Source of the DNA: Natrinema saccharevitans
GTDB lineage: Archaea > Halobacteriota > Halobacteria > Halobacteriales > Natrialbaceae
Direction: 5' to 3'
DNA length: 64,000 nucleotides
Assembly: GCF_001953745.1 (NCBI RefSeq)
Contig: NZ_LWLN01000002.1
Span: 310,001 to 374,000 of the forward strand
Positions within the stretch are counted from its first letter, which is position 1. Each line of letters begins with the position of its first letter. Under the pieces are notes generated by a model, which saw nothing but the letters and a program-made list of their open reading frames with translations, did no database searches and was not told the origin of the DNA. The position numbers were made by a program, and so were the translations under genes. Positions 1 to 7,963 of the stretch are shown here, one piece after another.

Positions 1-450
1 GAGAGCCCGCCGCCGTTTGCCGCCCAGTTCGTTGATGTCACCGTCGACGAACAGACGGGCGAGTTCGAGGTCAACCAGCTCGTCGTCGCCGTCGACTGTG
101 GCGTCGCAATCAATCCCGGAATGGCGGAGGGACAGGTCGAGGGTGCCAATCACATGAGCTTCGAGATGGCCGTAAGCGAAGGTATCACCGTCGACGAGCA
201 GGGCCGCGCGGAGGTCTCGGATTTCGACGAGTACGGACTTCCGTCGGCGACGGAGACGCCGCCGATCGAGAGCCTTCTCGTCGAGACCCACGAGCCGACG
301 GGTCCGTTCGGCGCAAAATCCGTCGCGGAGGTACCGACCAATACTGTGCCGCCGGCGCTCAGTAACGCGATTCGAGAGGCCGTCGGCGTGCGCATCAACG
401 AGATGCCGGTCACTGCCGAGAAGATCAAGGCGGCGCTCGACCAGAAGTAA
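1..450 (+). CDS. Xanthine dehydrogenase-type molybdopterin-binding large subunit, C-terminal part (5' end outside window)
   Basis: The frame is open from base 1, so the start lies upstream; 149 residues are visible. The sequence is the C-terminal end of a molybdenum hydroxylase large subunit. It has the 'VDCGVAINP' segment near residue 32 and the 'GPFGAKSVAE' loop near residue 101, which in this family carries the active-site glutamate next to the Mo ligands. It is a close paralogue of the complete large subunit at 1449-3908, so the window starts inside a tandem duplication of such genes. The likely role is hydroxylation of a purine or other N-heterocycle in the cytoplasm. Substrate cannot be told from this fragment. 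A [2Fe-2S] subunit gene follows about 450 bp downstream but appears to belong to the next large subunit. Confidence 0.9.
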   Translation, partial: ESPPPFAAQFVDVTVDEQTGEFEVNQLVVAVDCGVAINPGMAEGQVEGANHMSFEMAVSEGITVDEQGRAEVSDFDEYGLPSATETPPIESLLVETHEPTGPFGAKSVAEVPTNTVPPALSNAIREAVGVRINEMPVTAEKIKAALDQK

Positions 451-897
451 ACCGTTCGTCTTCGCTTCGATTTCCTCCGGCGAACTGTCCCCGTGATCGT
501 CCTGCGGGTGGTTCGCGTGACTTCAGAGCCTCGCTCGAGTTCCGTCAGGTCGGTTCGATCGTCGCTCGGTATGCCGTCTCGGGTTTTCGGCTCAGGATTA
601 CCGTAGTGGTGTGTCCCGTTCGCATGGAAAATGTGGCGGCGTTTGCCCGCTGTGGGAGGATCAGCTCACGTTCCACGCGATGGTGCGCCCGCGCTGTGTT
701 TGTGTCTGGCAGTTCAGCACAGTCGATGCGTGTGCCCGTTCGGACGACCAATTCACACGCGAACTGCTATTTTCTCCGAAATCGTCCGTTCGCCGGCGAT
801 TCGCTCCTTTTCCCCCGGCCGCTATCGTCGCACTCCGGAGTAGCTATTTAGGTTCTCGAGACCGATACTCGGAGGAAGGGAGGGTCTCTCTCCCACG
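451..897. other. Intergenic region without a convincing gene
   Basis: About 450 bp between the two Mo-hydroxylase transcription units. Several short open frames exist on the plus strand (for example 606-901), but they overlap each other in different frames, are rich in Arg, Ser, Cys and Pro, and look unlike the acidic products of the neighbours. I see only a candidate promoter near the right end. Confidence 0.5.
843..852 (+). promoter_or_regulatory. Candidate TATA box upstream of the [2Fe-2S] subunit gene
   Basis: The AT-rich hexamer TATTTA (845-850) sits in a GC-rich intergenic region about 50 bp before the ATG at 898. That spacing would give a short leader. Assigned by composition and spacing only. 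Confidence 0.35.
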
Positions 898-1452
898 ATG
901 AGACTCATGCAACTCGAACTAGAGCTAAACGGCCAACATCGGACGCTCGAGGCGGAGAAATCGGACGTCCTGCTCGACGTGCTGCGGCGAAACGGCTACA
1001 CCGGCCCGAAACGCGGCTGTGATACGGGCGCGTGCGGGATGTGTACGGTCCAAATCGACGGTGATCCGGCGATGTCCTGTGTTACGCCGGTCGCGAAAGT
1101 CGACGGATCGACGGTGGAAACGATCGAAGGGCTGGGAACACAGAGCGATCTCCACCCGCTCCAGCAGGCGTTCGTGGACAACTCGGCGCTCCAATGTGGG
1201 TTCTGTATCCCGGGCATGATCATGCGTTCGAAGGCGCTGCTGGAATCGAACCCGGATCCGACCGAGACGGAGGTACGGGAAGCGCTTTCGGACAACCTCT
1301 GCCGGTGTACCGGTTACAAGAAGATCGTCGAAGCGGTTCTCGACGCCGCAGATCGGATGGTCGGTGAGCAGCCCGTGGCGGCAGACGGCGGGGGAAGCCG
1401 CTGCGAGGAGTTTTCCTCGCCCTGTCCCCGCGAGGAGGGGCGACCGCAATGA
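898..1452 (+). CDS. Xanthine dehydrogenase/CoxS-type [2Fe-2S] small subunit
   Basis: A 184-residue electron-transfer subunit of a molybdenum hydroxylase. The N-terminal plant-ferredoxin-type cluster is ligated by Cys41, Cys46, Cys49 ('GCDTGACGMC') and Cys61. The C-terminal helical-bundle cluster is ligated by Cys100, Cys103, Cys135 and Cys137 ('QCGFC' and 'CRCTGY'). All eight ligands are present. The core matches the usual 150-160 residues; the last 25-30 residues are a family-atypical tail rich in Gly, Ser and Glu. The gene overlaps the large subunit by four bases (ATGA), so the two are translationally coupled. No FAD (CoxM-type) subunit gene lies in the window, so electrons may leave through another acceptor or a subunit encoded upstream. 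ATG 898 is used; an internal ATG at 907 is possible. Confidence 0.93.
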   Translation: MRLMQLELELNGQHRTLEAEKSDVLLDVLRRNGYTGPKRGCDTGACGMCTVQIDGDPAMSCVTPVAKVDGSTVETIEGLGTQSDLHPLQQAFVDNSALQCGFCIPGMIMRSKALLESNPDPTETEVREALSDNLCRCTGYKKIVEAVLDAADRMVGEQPVAADGGGSRCEEFSSPCPREEGRPQ

Positions 1453-3908
1453 GCAATCTGGAAGAGACACCGGGACGAAACGAGAGACCCGACGGCGATC
1501 GGGCGGAGGAGGAGGCTACGGAAGCGGACGCGTTTCCGGGGGAGAGCGAGGTGGCCGCGAACGACCGGAAATCCCGGGACGAGCGCGAGCATCTGACCGA
1601 GGACGTCGAGAAAGACGACGCTCGGAAGATAGTCACCGGGGAGGCCCGTTACACGGCCGACTACCGCGATCGCTTCCCCGAACTCGCCGAAGGGAAAGTG
1701 GTCCGGAGCGAAATCGCGCACGGATACGTCCGTGACATCGATACGAGCGAGGCCGAAGCGATGGAGGGCGTGTACGCTGTGATCACGCCGTGGGACGACG
1801 TCGTACCCGACAAAGCGTACTCGAGCTCGGGCCAGTCCTACCCCGAACCGAGCCCCTGGGATCTGCGCGTACTCCGGGAACACGTTCGATACGTCGGCGA
1901 TCCTATCGCGGCGATCGCCGCGACGGACACGGAGACGGCCGACCGCGCCGCGCGGGTGATCGACGTCGAATACGAGGAACTGGAACCCGTCTTCGATCCC
2001 GAGGCGGCGACGGATCCGGACGCGCCGCAGTTGTTCGATCCCGACGAGGTCGAGAACAAACAGCACGGTGCCGACTACGAGCGGAACCTCGAGTCGCACT
2101 TCGAGGGGGAGCGAGGCGACGTCGAGCGGGCGTTCGATCGAGCGGCCGACGACCGTGTGATCGAGACGGAGTGGGAAACGCCGTACCAGTCACACTGCGT
2201 CCCCGAACCCCACACGACGATCGCCCACACGGACGAAGACGACCGGTACTCGTTCATCACCGCGACGCAGGTTCCGTTCCACACCCGACGACAGATCGCA
2301 CATCTGTTCGACGTTCCCATCCGTGACGTCCGCGTCACGAAGCCCCGTATCGGAGCCGGGTTCGGTGCGAAACAGGAGATGGCGATCGAACCGATCGCGT
2401 TCGCGCTCCATCTGGCGGCCGACAGGCCGGTCAAACTGGAGATGACCCGCCGCGAGGAGTTCTACGCGCTCCGTTTTCGGCATCCGATGCAGATGCGAAT
2501 GCGGACGGCGGTGGACGAGGACGGCACGCTCGAGGCCATGGAGCTGTACACGCTGTCGAACTCGGGGGCGTACGGCACCCACGGGATGACCGTCGCGAAC
2601 AACGTCGGAACGAAACCGCTTCCGCTGTATCCGCGGGTTCCGAACGTCCGATTCGAGAGCGACGTCGTCCACACGAATCTGCCGATGGGTGCGGCGATGC
2701 GGGGATACGGCGCCCCGCAGGGCCACTTCGCGGTCGAGTCGCACATGGACGAGATCGCGCGCCGTCTGGACTTCGATCCGATCGAGTTCCGCAAACGCAA
2801 CGCCGTTCGTGAGGGCGATATCGATCGGAACGTCACCATTCTGAAAGACGGCGATCGGTTCGACCGGGAGATACGGTCGTGCGGGCTCCGCGAGTGCATC
2901 GAACGCGGGAAGGAAGCCATCGGCTACGACGACGTAGAGCAGCCCGCGGAGCCCCATCGCCACCGTGGCGTCGGAATGGCGATGATCGCCCAGGGCAGCG
3001 GCGTCGCCGGGCGGGAACTCGGCGCGGCCCAGATCAAGATGAACGAGGACGGTTCGTTCCATCTGCAGGTCGGCGGTGTCGACACCGGCACCGGCTCCGA
3101 TACGATGTTCAGTCAGGTCGCTGCGGAGGTGCTGGGCTGTGAACCCACAGATATCGTCGTTATTTCCTCGGACACCGACCTGACGCCGTTCGACTACGGC
3201 GCGTACGCCTCCTCGACGACCTATATCAGCGGCCAGGCCGTCAAGGAAGCCGCCGAGGATGCGCGGGAACGGCTCCTCGACTGGGGGTCGAAGATGCTCG
3301 ACGAACCCGTCGAGAACCTGACAACGGGCAACGGACAGGTGTACAGCGAGACGAGCGGTGACGGTGTGTCGCTGGAGGAGATCGGATACGAGGCGACCTA
3401 CGGCCACGACGACCGCGAGCACATCCTCGGCAAGGGCAATCACTCGACGGACGAAAGTCCGCCGCCGTACGGTGCCCAGTTCGTCGACGTGACCGTAAAT
3501 GAGGAAACCGGCGAGTACGAGATAAACCGCATGGCCTTCGCCGCCGACTGTGGCGTCGCGATCAATCCCGCGCTCGTCGAGGGGCAGATCGAGGGAGGAG
3601 AGCACATGAGCCTCGAGTACGCCACCAGCGGTGGACTCGAGTTCGACGACGAAGGGAATCCGGAGGTACTCGGCTTCCGGCAGTACGGGATGCCACGGAC
3701 GACCGATCACCCGCCGATGGAGACGCTTATCGTCGAAACGCACGAACCGACCGGGCCCTTCGGCGCGAAGTCGATCGCCGAACTCCCGACGAACGGCGTT
3801 CCGCCGGCGCTCAGCAACGCGGTCCGTGACGCCGTCGGCGTTCGCGTCACTTCACTTCCCATTACCGCCGACGATATCAAACGGGCCCTCGACGAACGAG
3901 ACGGTTAG
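1449..3908 (+). CDS. Xanthine dehydrogenase family molybdopterin-binding large subunit
   Basis: An 819-residue catalytic subunit of a molybdenum hydroxylase. After an acidic N-terminal extension of about 45 residues come the aldehyde-oxidase/xanthine-dehydrogenase 'a/b hammerhead' domain and the Mo-pterin-binding domains. Visible motifs are 'GAGFGAKQEM' near residue 300, 'RGYGAPQGHFAVE' near 419, 'GGVDTGTGSDTMFSQ' near 542 and the active-site loop 'GPFGAKSIAELPTN' near 769. Given adenine deaminase, a guanine-deaminase-like protein, purine permeases and selD/yqeB/yqeC/mocA nearby, the probable reaction is hypoxanthine or xanthine hydroxylation, possibly with a selenium-containing Mo centre. 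The sequence itself cannot show Se dependence. It starts at the ATG overlapping the [2Fe-2S] gene. It is paralogous to the truncated gene at 1-450. Confidence 0.92.
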   Translation: MSNLEETPGRNERPDGDRAEEEATEADAFPGESEVAANDRKSRDEREHLTEDVEKDDARKIVTGEARYTADYRDRFPELAEGKVVRSEIAHGYVRDIDTSEAEAMEGVYAVITPWDDVVPDKAYSSSGQSYPEPSPWDLRVLREHVRYVGDPIAAIAATDTETADRAARVIDVEYEELEPVFDPEAATDPDAPQLFDPDEVENKQHGADYERNLESHFEGERGDVERAFDRAADDRVIETEWETPYQSHCVPEPHTTIAHTDEDDRYSFITATQVPFHTRRQIAHLFDVPIRDVRVTKPRIGAGFGAKQEMAIEPIAFALHLAADRPVKLEMTRREEFYALRFRHPMQMRMRTAVDEDGTLEAMELYTLSNSGAYGTHGMTVANNVGTKPLPLYPRVPNVRFESDVVHTNLPMGAAMRGYGAPQGHFAVESHMDEIARRLDFDPIEFRKRNAVREGDIDRNVTILKDGDRFDREIRSCGLRECIERGKEAIGYDDVEQPAEPHRHRGVGMAMIAQGSGVAGRELGAAQIKMNEDGSFHLQVGGVDTGTGSDTMFSQVAAEVLGCEPTDIVVISSDTDLTPFDYGAYASSTTYISGQAVKEAAEDARERLLDWGSKMLDEPVENLTTGNGQVYSETSGDGVSLEEIGYEATYGHDDREHILGKGNHSTDESPPPYGAQFVDVTVNEETGEYEINRMAFAADCGVAINPALVEGQIEGGEHMSLEYATSGGLEFDDEGNPEVLGFRQYGMPRTTDHPPMETLIVETHEPTGPFGAKSIAELPTNGVPPALSNAVRDAVGVRVTSLPITADDIKRALDERDG

Positions 3909-3973
3909 TCGTCGTCAGCGCGAAGCGGTCGTCCACGACACCGTCTCCTACACCGGATCTCTCGAGCCGTGCG

Positions 3974-3986
3974 AACTATTATTATC
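3974..3986 (+). promoter_or_regulatory. Candidate TATA box of the dsrEFH-like/xdhC-yqeB operon
   Basis: The AT-rich stretch 'ACTATTATTAT' begins about 33 bases before the ATG at 4008. This is the haloarchaeal spacing for a nearly leaderless transcript. Confidence 0.5.
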
Positions 3987-4007
3987 GCTACTCCGTTACG
4001 GTAGCGC

Positions 4008-4379
4008 ATGGCATCCATTGGGATTCTATTGACCGGTGGGCCGTTCGACAGTGAGCGCTGGCGAACGGCGTACGAACTCGGGAAGGCAGCGCTCGAGAAA
4101 GGTCACGACGTTTCGTTCTTTCACTATCTCGACGGTGCTCTGGTGCCCGTCGACGGACAGACGTTTCCCGACTGTTCGAACACCGGGCTCTACGACGCGA
4201 TGCCGACGGAGAAGTTTCAGGAACTCATCGCTGACGGTGCCCAGGTGATCTGTTGTGGCCTCTGCGTCGACGCCCGCGGTATCGATGCGCCGGACGACTA
4301 TCCGGACGGCGTCGAGGTTGGACTCCTTCCGGACCTGGCGGACATGATCGGTGACGCGGACCGAGTGATCTCACTATGA
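4008..4379 (+). CDS. DsrE/TusD-like sulfur-relay protein
   Basis: A 123-residue cytoplasmic protein of the DsrE/DsrF-like fold ('GILLTGGPFDSERW' at the N-terminus). A cysteine-rich loop at residues about 82-86 (Cys-Cys-Gly-Leu-Cys, then 'VDARGI') lies where DsrE and TusD carry the persulfide-accepting cysteine. Family members form hexamers that pass sulfane sulfur from TusA-type carriers. It is first in an operon with two further DsrEFH-family genes (4-bp overlap, then 2-bp gap) and the XdhC-YqeB fusion. Its likely job is therefore chalcogen (S or Se) delivery to the molybdenum hydroxylase rather than tRNA thiolation or dissimilatory sulfite reduction. That functional link is inferred from gene order. 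No tRNA-thiolation or dsrAB genes are seen. Confidence 0.8.
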   Translation: MASIGILLTGGPFDSERWRTAYELGKAALEKGHDVSFFHYLDGALVPVDGQTFPDCSNTGLYDAMPTEKFQELIADGAQVICCGLCVDARGIDAPDDYPDGVEVGLLPDLADMIGDADRVISL

Positions 4380-4729
4380 AACGCGACGTCGTCGTGTTAC
4401 TGACTCGAGCACCGTACGGGCGCGTGCACGTCCCGGAGGGTTTGCGGGCGGCGCGGGGCGTCGCCGCGGGATTCGACCAGCACGACGTCACAGTCGTCTT
4501 CACGGAAGACGGCACGTATGCCGCCCGAAGCGACGTCGACCGAGACGCGTTGAACATGCCGGGGCACGTCGCCGATCTGCGTGAACAGAACGGAGCGATG
4601 ATCGTCGACGCCGCCGCCATGACGGAGCGGGGTATCTCCGCCGACGAGATCGCTGACGACGTGACCGTTCGCGCCGGCGACGAGGTTTCGGCGCGCATTC
4701 GAGACGCCGATTGCGTTCTGGACTTCTAA
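4376..4729 (+). CDS. DsrF/TusC-like protein
   Basis: A 117-residue DsrE/F-fold protein (N-terminus 'VVVLLTRAPYGRVHV') overlapping the previous gene by four bases. Only one cysteine is visible, in the C-terminal 'DADCVLDF'. This fits the subunits of DsrEFH/TusBCD hexamers that are structural rather than the main persulfide carrier. It probably forms a heterohexamer with the products of the genes on either side. Family assignment rests on length, fold-like alternation of hydrophobic strands and the three-gene arrangement. Confidence 0.72.
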   Translation: MKRDVVVLLTRAPYGRVHVPEGLRAARGVAAGFDQHDVTVVFTEDGTYAARSDVDRDALNMPGHVADLREQNGAMIVDAAAMTERGISADEIADDVTVRAGDEVSARIRDADCVLDF

Positions 4730-4731
4730 CC

Positions 4732-4977
4732 ATGCTATACCTGATAGACGAACCCATGGCTGATATCGGACTTCGAACTGCAGCGGACGACCCGGACGCA
4801 TGCGTCGTCCTCATACAGGATGGTGTGTTCCTGTCTCCCGAACTCGACGCGGACCTCTACGCCGTCGAGAAAGACGCCGCCGTCCGCGGCGTCGACCTCC
4901 CCGAGGGAATCGAGGAGATCACGTACGACGGTTTGATAGACCTGATAGTCGAGAACGAGGTGAAAAACTTCGTATGA
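4732..4977 (+). CDS. DsrH/TusB-like protein
   Basis: An 81-residue protein starting at ATG 4732, two bases after the preceding stop. A TTG at 4711 would overlap the upstream gene and is less likely. The pattern 'MLYLIDEP', then 'CVVLIQDGVFL', then 'VDLPEGIEEITYDGLIDLI' is typical of DsrH/TusB, the smallest member of the DsrEFH trio. It overlaps the downstream XdhC-YqeB start by four bases (ATGA), which ties the sulfur-relay trio to cofactor maturation. Confidence 0.75.
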   Translation: MLYLIDEPMADIGLRTAADDPDACVVLIQDGVFLSPELDADLYAVEKDAAVRGVDLPEGIEEITYDGLIDLIVENEVKNFV

Positions 4978-6554
4978 GCGTGTTCGAACGGATCACCGAA
5001 CTGGTCGGCGACGGCGAGCCGGCTGCGATGCTGACGATCGTCGACAAGGACGGGAGCGCACCCAGGGACGTCGGGGATCGGATGCTCGTCACGGCGGACG
5101 GTAACTACGGTACGATCGGCGGCGGAACGGTCGAACACCTCGCCGTCGAGGACGCGAGAACAGTGCTGGACGGTGAGGCCGACTCCGGCGTTCGAACGTA
5201 CGAACTCGAGCCCGGCGGGAACACCGGTATGGTCTGTGGTGGGACGATGGACGTCTTCATCGAGCGGATTCGCGGACGGGCACGGCTCTACATCGCCGGT
5301 GGTGGCCACATCAGCGTCGAGCTCGCAGCGCTGGCGGAGCAGTTGGGGTACGACGTCACGGTGGTCGACGACCGCGAGGAATACACCGACCCGGATGCGT
5401 TCCCGGACAGTACAGACGTCATCCACGGGGAGTACGGAGAAGCGCTGTCCGAACTCCCGACGACTGCCGAAACGTCGGTTGCGGTGGCGACGCGCAGCGG
5501 GACGTTTGATCAGCGCGCTGTCGCTGCGGCGCTCGACGGAAACGCCGGCTACGTCGGCCTCGTCGCCAGCGACACGAAGGCAGAACACGTCGTCGATTCG
5601 CTCGCCGAGGAGGGGTACAGCCGGCGAGAACTCGCGCGGGTCAGAGCCCCCGTCGGACTCGATCTCGGCGGGAGCGGTCCGGAAGACGTTGCGCTGGCGA
5701 TCCTCTCGGAGGTGAACATGGATCGGTACGGCGCCGGGGGACAGCGCGCGACACGACTGAATCTCGACGACCTCGTCGTTGTCCGGGGCGGTGGCGACCT
5801 CGGAAGCGGCGTCGTCTACCGACTGCATCAGGCCGGGTATCCGGTCGTGGTGACCGAGGTCGACCGACCGACCGTCGTTCGACGGGAGGTGGCGTTCGCG
5901 GCGGCGATGTACGAAGACGAAGTATCGATCGAAGGCGTCGTCGGACGCCGAGCGGCCGACGTCGACGAGGTGGTCGAGATACTCGAGGACGATGCGGTCC
6001 CGGTCCTCGAGGACCCGGAAGCCTCGATCGCGACGACGCTCGACGCGGCCGTGGTCGTCGATGCGATACTGGCGAAAGGGCGGACCGATACGGGAACTCG
6101 GCGTGACGACGCAGACGTGGTCGTCGGTCTCGGTCCCGGATTCGAAGCCGGCGAGAACGTCGACGCAGTCGTCGAGACGGACCGAGGCCACGAGTTAGGT
6201 CGCGTGTTCTACGACGGCCGGGCGAGTCCGTACGACGGCGAACCGGGGGAACGGCGCGGCTACACGCACGAACGGGTCCTCCGTGCGCCGGGAGAGGGGC
6301 TGTGGGAGCCCGTGGTCGAAATCGGCGATCTCGTTTCGGCGGACGAGACGGTGGGCCACGTCGGCAATACCGACGTGGTCGCGGAGATCGACGGCCTCGT
6401 TCGCGGTCTCGTCCACGGTGGACTCGAGGTCGGCGAGGGGACGAAACTCGGCGATATCGACCCGCGCGGCGACGACGTCGACCCGACGAAGATTTCGGAT
6501 AAGGCGCTCTGTCTCGGCGGCGGCGTCCTCGAGGCCATGCTGAAACTCCGCTAA
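4974..6554 (+). CDS. yqeB: XdhC-YqeB fusion: molybdenum hydroxylase maturation protein
   Basis: A 526-residue protein read from ATG 4974, which overlaps the DsrH-like stop. Longer in-frame starts would run through that gene. Residues about 1-255 are an XdhC/CoxI domain: 'GGGTVEHLAVED' near 48, 'GNTGMVCGGTMDVFIE' near 82 with the conserved Cys, and a Rossmann 'YIAGGGHISVELA' near 105. XdhC proteins bind Mo cofactor, promote its sulfuration and insert it into the enzyme. Residues about 262-526 are a YqeB domain: 'VVRGGGDLGSGV' near 266, 'VGLGPGF' near 386 and 'DKALCLGGGVLEAML' at the end. YqeB is a marker of selenium-dependent molybdenum hydroxylases. In many bacteria XdhC and YqeB are separate, so the fusion supports consecutive action on the same cofactor. 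The gene is convergent with selD, 13 bp away. Confidence 0.88.
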   Translation: MSVFERITELVGDGEPAAMLTIVDKDGSAPRDVGDRMLVTADGNYGTIGGGTVEHLAVEDARTVLDGEADSGVRTYELEPGGNTGMVCGGTMDVFIERIRGRARLYIAGGGHISVELAALAEQLGYDVTVVDDREEYTDPDAFPDSTDVIHGEYGEALSELPTTAETSVAVATRSGTFDQRAVAAALDGNAGYVGLVASDTKAEHVVDSLAEEGYSRRELARVRAPVGLDLGGSGPEDVALAILSEVNMDRYGAGGQRATRLNLDDLVVVRGGGDLGSGVVYRLHQAGYPVVVTEVDRPTVVRREVAFAAAMYEDEVSIEGVVGRRAADVDEVVEILEDDAVPVLEDPEASIATTLDAAVVVDAILAKGRTDTGTRRDDADVVVGLGPGFEAGENVDAVVETDRGHELGRVFYDGRASPYDGEPGERRGYTHERVLRAPGEGLWEPVVEIGDLVSADETVGHVGNTDVVAEIDGLVRGLVHGGLEVGEGTKLGDIDPRGDDVDPTKISDKALCLGGGVLEAMLKLR

Positions 6555-6567
6555 CGAACGGTCGGTT

Positions 6568-7605
6568 CTACTGTTGGTCGCGCCGAATCGGTTCTATCGT
6601 CGGATCACGGAGCGAAACACCGCTGCCGTCGGTGACGCGTCCGATCTGACGGTAGAAGACATCAGCGTCGTCGAACCGTGTTTCGAGCGTGGTCGTCTGC
6701 GACTCGGGGACCGAAAGGAGCAAGCCGCCGCTGGTCTCTGCGCTCTCGCCGTCCTCGAGGCCGTATCCGAACAGCCTCGAGAGTCCGTCGGTACCGTCGA
6801 TAATCGGTATCCGTGTCACTTCGATCCTCACGTCAGCGTTCTCGGCGAGGACCTGTGCCTGTCCGCCGAGACCGAACCCAGTTATATCGGTTGCCGCAGT
6901 CGCGATGTCGCGACTGGCCATCGCAGCGTCGCGGTTCGGGGTTGCCATCCAGGCGAGCGCTTCGTCGCCGATCGTCTGCACGGACCGGCCCGCGGCTTCC
7001 GCGACGACCTCGGCGAACTCGTCGTCCGAAACGCGCAGTCCGCCCATCGCCGACTGCGTTCCCAGCGGCTTCGTGAGGTAGAGGCGGTCACCGGCCGTCG
7101 CTCCCTGTGATGTCAACAGCGCCTCGGGCGGTGCGGTCGCGGAGACGGCACCGCCGGCGAACGGCCACGGGCTGAGTATCGTGTGGCCGCCAGCGATCAC
7201 GCCGCCCATGTTGTCGATCGCATCGGCGATACCGGTCAGGATCATCGGGGCGGTGTCCGTCAGTTCCCGAGGGAGACCGAGGACGACAAGGCAGTCGAGA
7301 TTGTCGGCGGCTCCCGTCGTGAAGGCGTCGCTCGCTGCGTTACACGCTGCGACGCGGCCGAAGTCGTAGGGGTCGTCGATGATCGGCGTGAAGAAATCGA
7401 CCGTCGAAACGAGCGCCAGATCGTCGGTCAGGCGCCGTGCGGCCGCGTCCTCGCCGACGCCGAACAGCAGTTCGTCTCGGGACTCGGTCAGCTCTGCCTC
7501 CCGAAGGAGATTCTCGAGGTCGCTCTGGCCCACCTTGCAGGAACAGCCATGGAGGTCGGCGTACTCGGTAAGCTTGACGGCAGTGTCGGCGGATCGATCG
7601 GTCAT
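6568..7605 (-). CDS. selD: Selenide, water dikinase (selenophosphate synthase)
   Basis: 345 residues. The enzyme makes selenophosphate from selenide and ATP. The N-terminal active-site segment 'HGCSCKVG' (Cys21, Cys23, Lys24) corresponds to the catalytic Cys and Lys of bacterial SelD. The ATP-binding 'GVGEDAA', 'VDFFTPIIDDPYDFG' and 'GGHTI' segments of the PurM-like fold follow. ATG 7605 is chosen; a TTG at 7608 abuts the tusA stop. It is co-directional and contiguous with the TusA-like gene (no gap beyond the stop), so the two form an operon. No selenocysteine-decoding genes are in the window, and the neighbours yqeB, yqeC and mocA point to the orphan-SelD role in labile selenium incorporation at molybdenum hydroxylases. 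Confidence 0.95.
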   Translation of the reverse strand: MTDRSADTAVKLTEYADLHGCSCKVGQSDLENLLREAELTESRDELLFGVGEDAAARRLTDDLALVSTVDFFTPIIDDPYDFGRVAACNAASDAFTTGAADNLDCLVVLGLPRELTDTAPMILTGIADAIDNMGGVIAGGHTILSPWPFAGGAVSATAPPEALLTSQGATAGDRLYLTKPLGTQSAMGGLRVSDDEFAEVVAEAAGRSVQTIGDEALAWMATPNRDAAMASRDIATAATDITGFGLGGQAQVLAENADVRIEVTRIPIIDGTDGLSRLFGYGLEDGESAETSGGLLLSVPESQTTTLETRFDDADVFYRQIGRVTDGSGVSLRDPTIEPIRRDQQ

Positions 7606-7608
7606 CAA

Positions 7609-7857
7609 CTACGCCTCCGGAATCTCTGCGTCTTCGGTCACTTCGATACGTAACTCGAACGCGCTCTCGCCGCTCCCGTCTTTGGTCTTCGTGACGGTGA
7701 ATCCGCGTTTGCGACACATTCGACAGAGATTCCGTTCCGCCGGGGGGTAATCACCTTGCACGAGTAATTCGTCACCCGTCTCCAGTTCGGCCAGTTGCCG
7801 GCGGACGATCAGCGCCGGCCTCGGGCAGATTTCTCCGCGCACATCCACTCGTGTCAT
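7609..7857 (-). CDS. TusA/SirA-family sulfurtransferase, cotranscribed with selD
   Basis: An 82-residue TusA-fold carrier starting at ATG 7857; longer frames upstream lack family similarity. The signature 'VDVRGEICPRPALIV' holds the persulfide cysteine in a CPxP motif. A second motif, 'GDYPPAERNLCRMCRKRG', contains two extra cysteines. TusA proteins hand sulfur, and in some systems selenium, to DsrE-type or SelD-type partners. Translational proximity to selD suggests this one carries the chalcogen used by SelD. A paralogue lies at 19619-19855. Confidence 0.88.
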   Translation of the reverse strand: MTRVDVRGEICPRPALIVRRQLAELETGDELLVQGDYPPAERNLCRMCRKRGFTVTKTKDGSGESAFELRIEVTEDAEIPEA

Positions 7858-7963
7858 ACGCCGACGTATGTGAGTGGATCGCAAAACAGTATCGGCTCGA
7901 TTCACCCCGCCGCTCGCACTCTATGAGGCAAACCTATTTTCGCTCCCGTCGCACAGTGACGGT

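Noticed and set aside
606-901. Short plus-strand frames upstream of the [2Fe-2S] gene
   Set aside because: Three overlapping frames with different phases and basic, Cys-rich composition, unlike haloarchaeal proteins.
2190-3743. 517-codon open frame on the minus strand
   Set aside because: Antisense shadow of the Mo-hydroxylase large subunit; Arg/Val-rich and without motifs.
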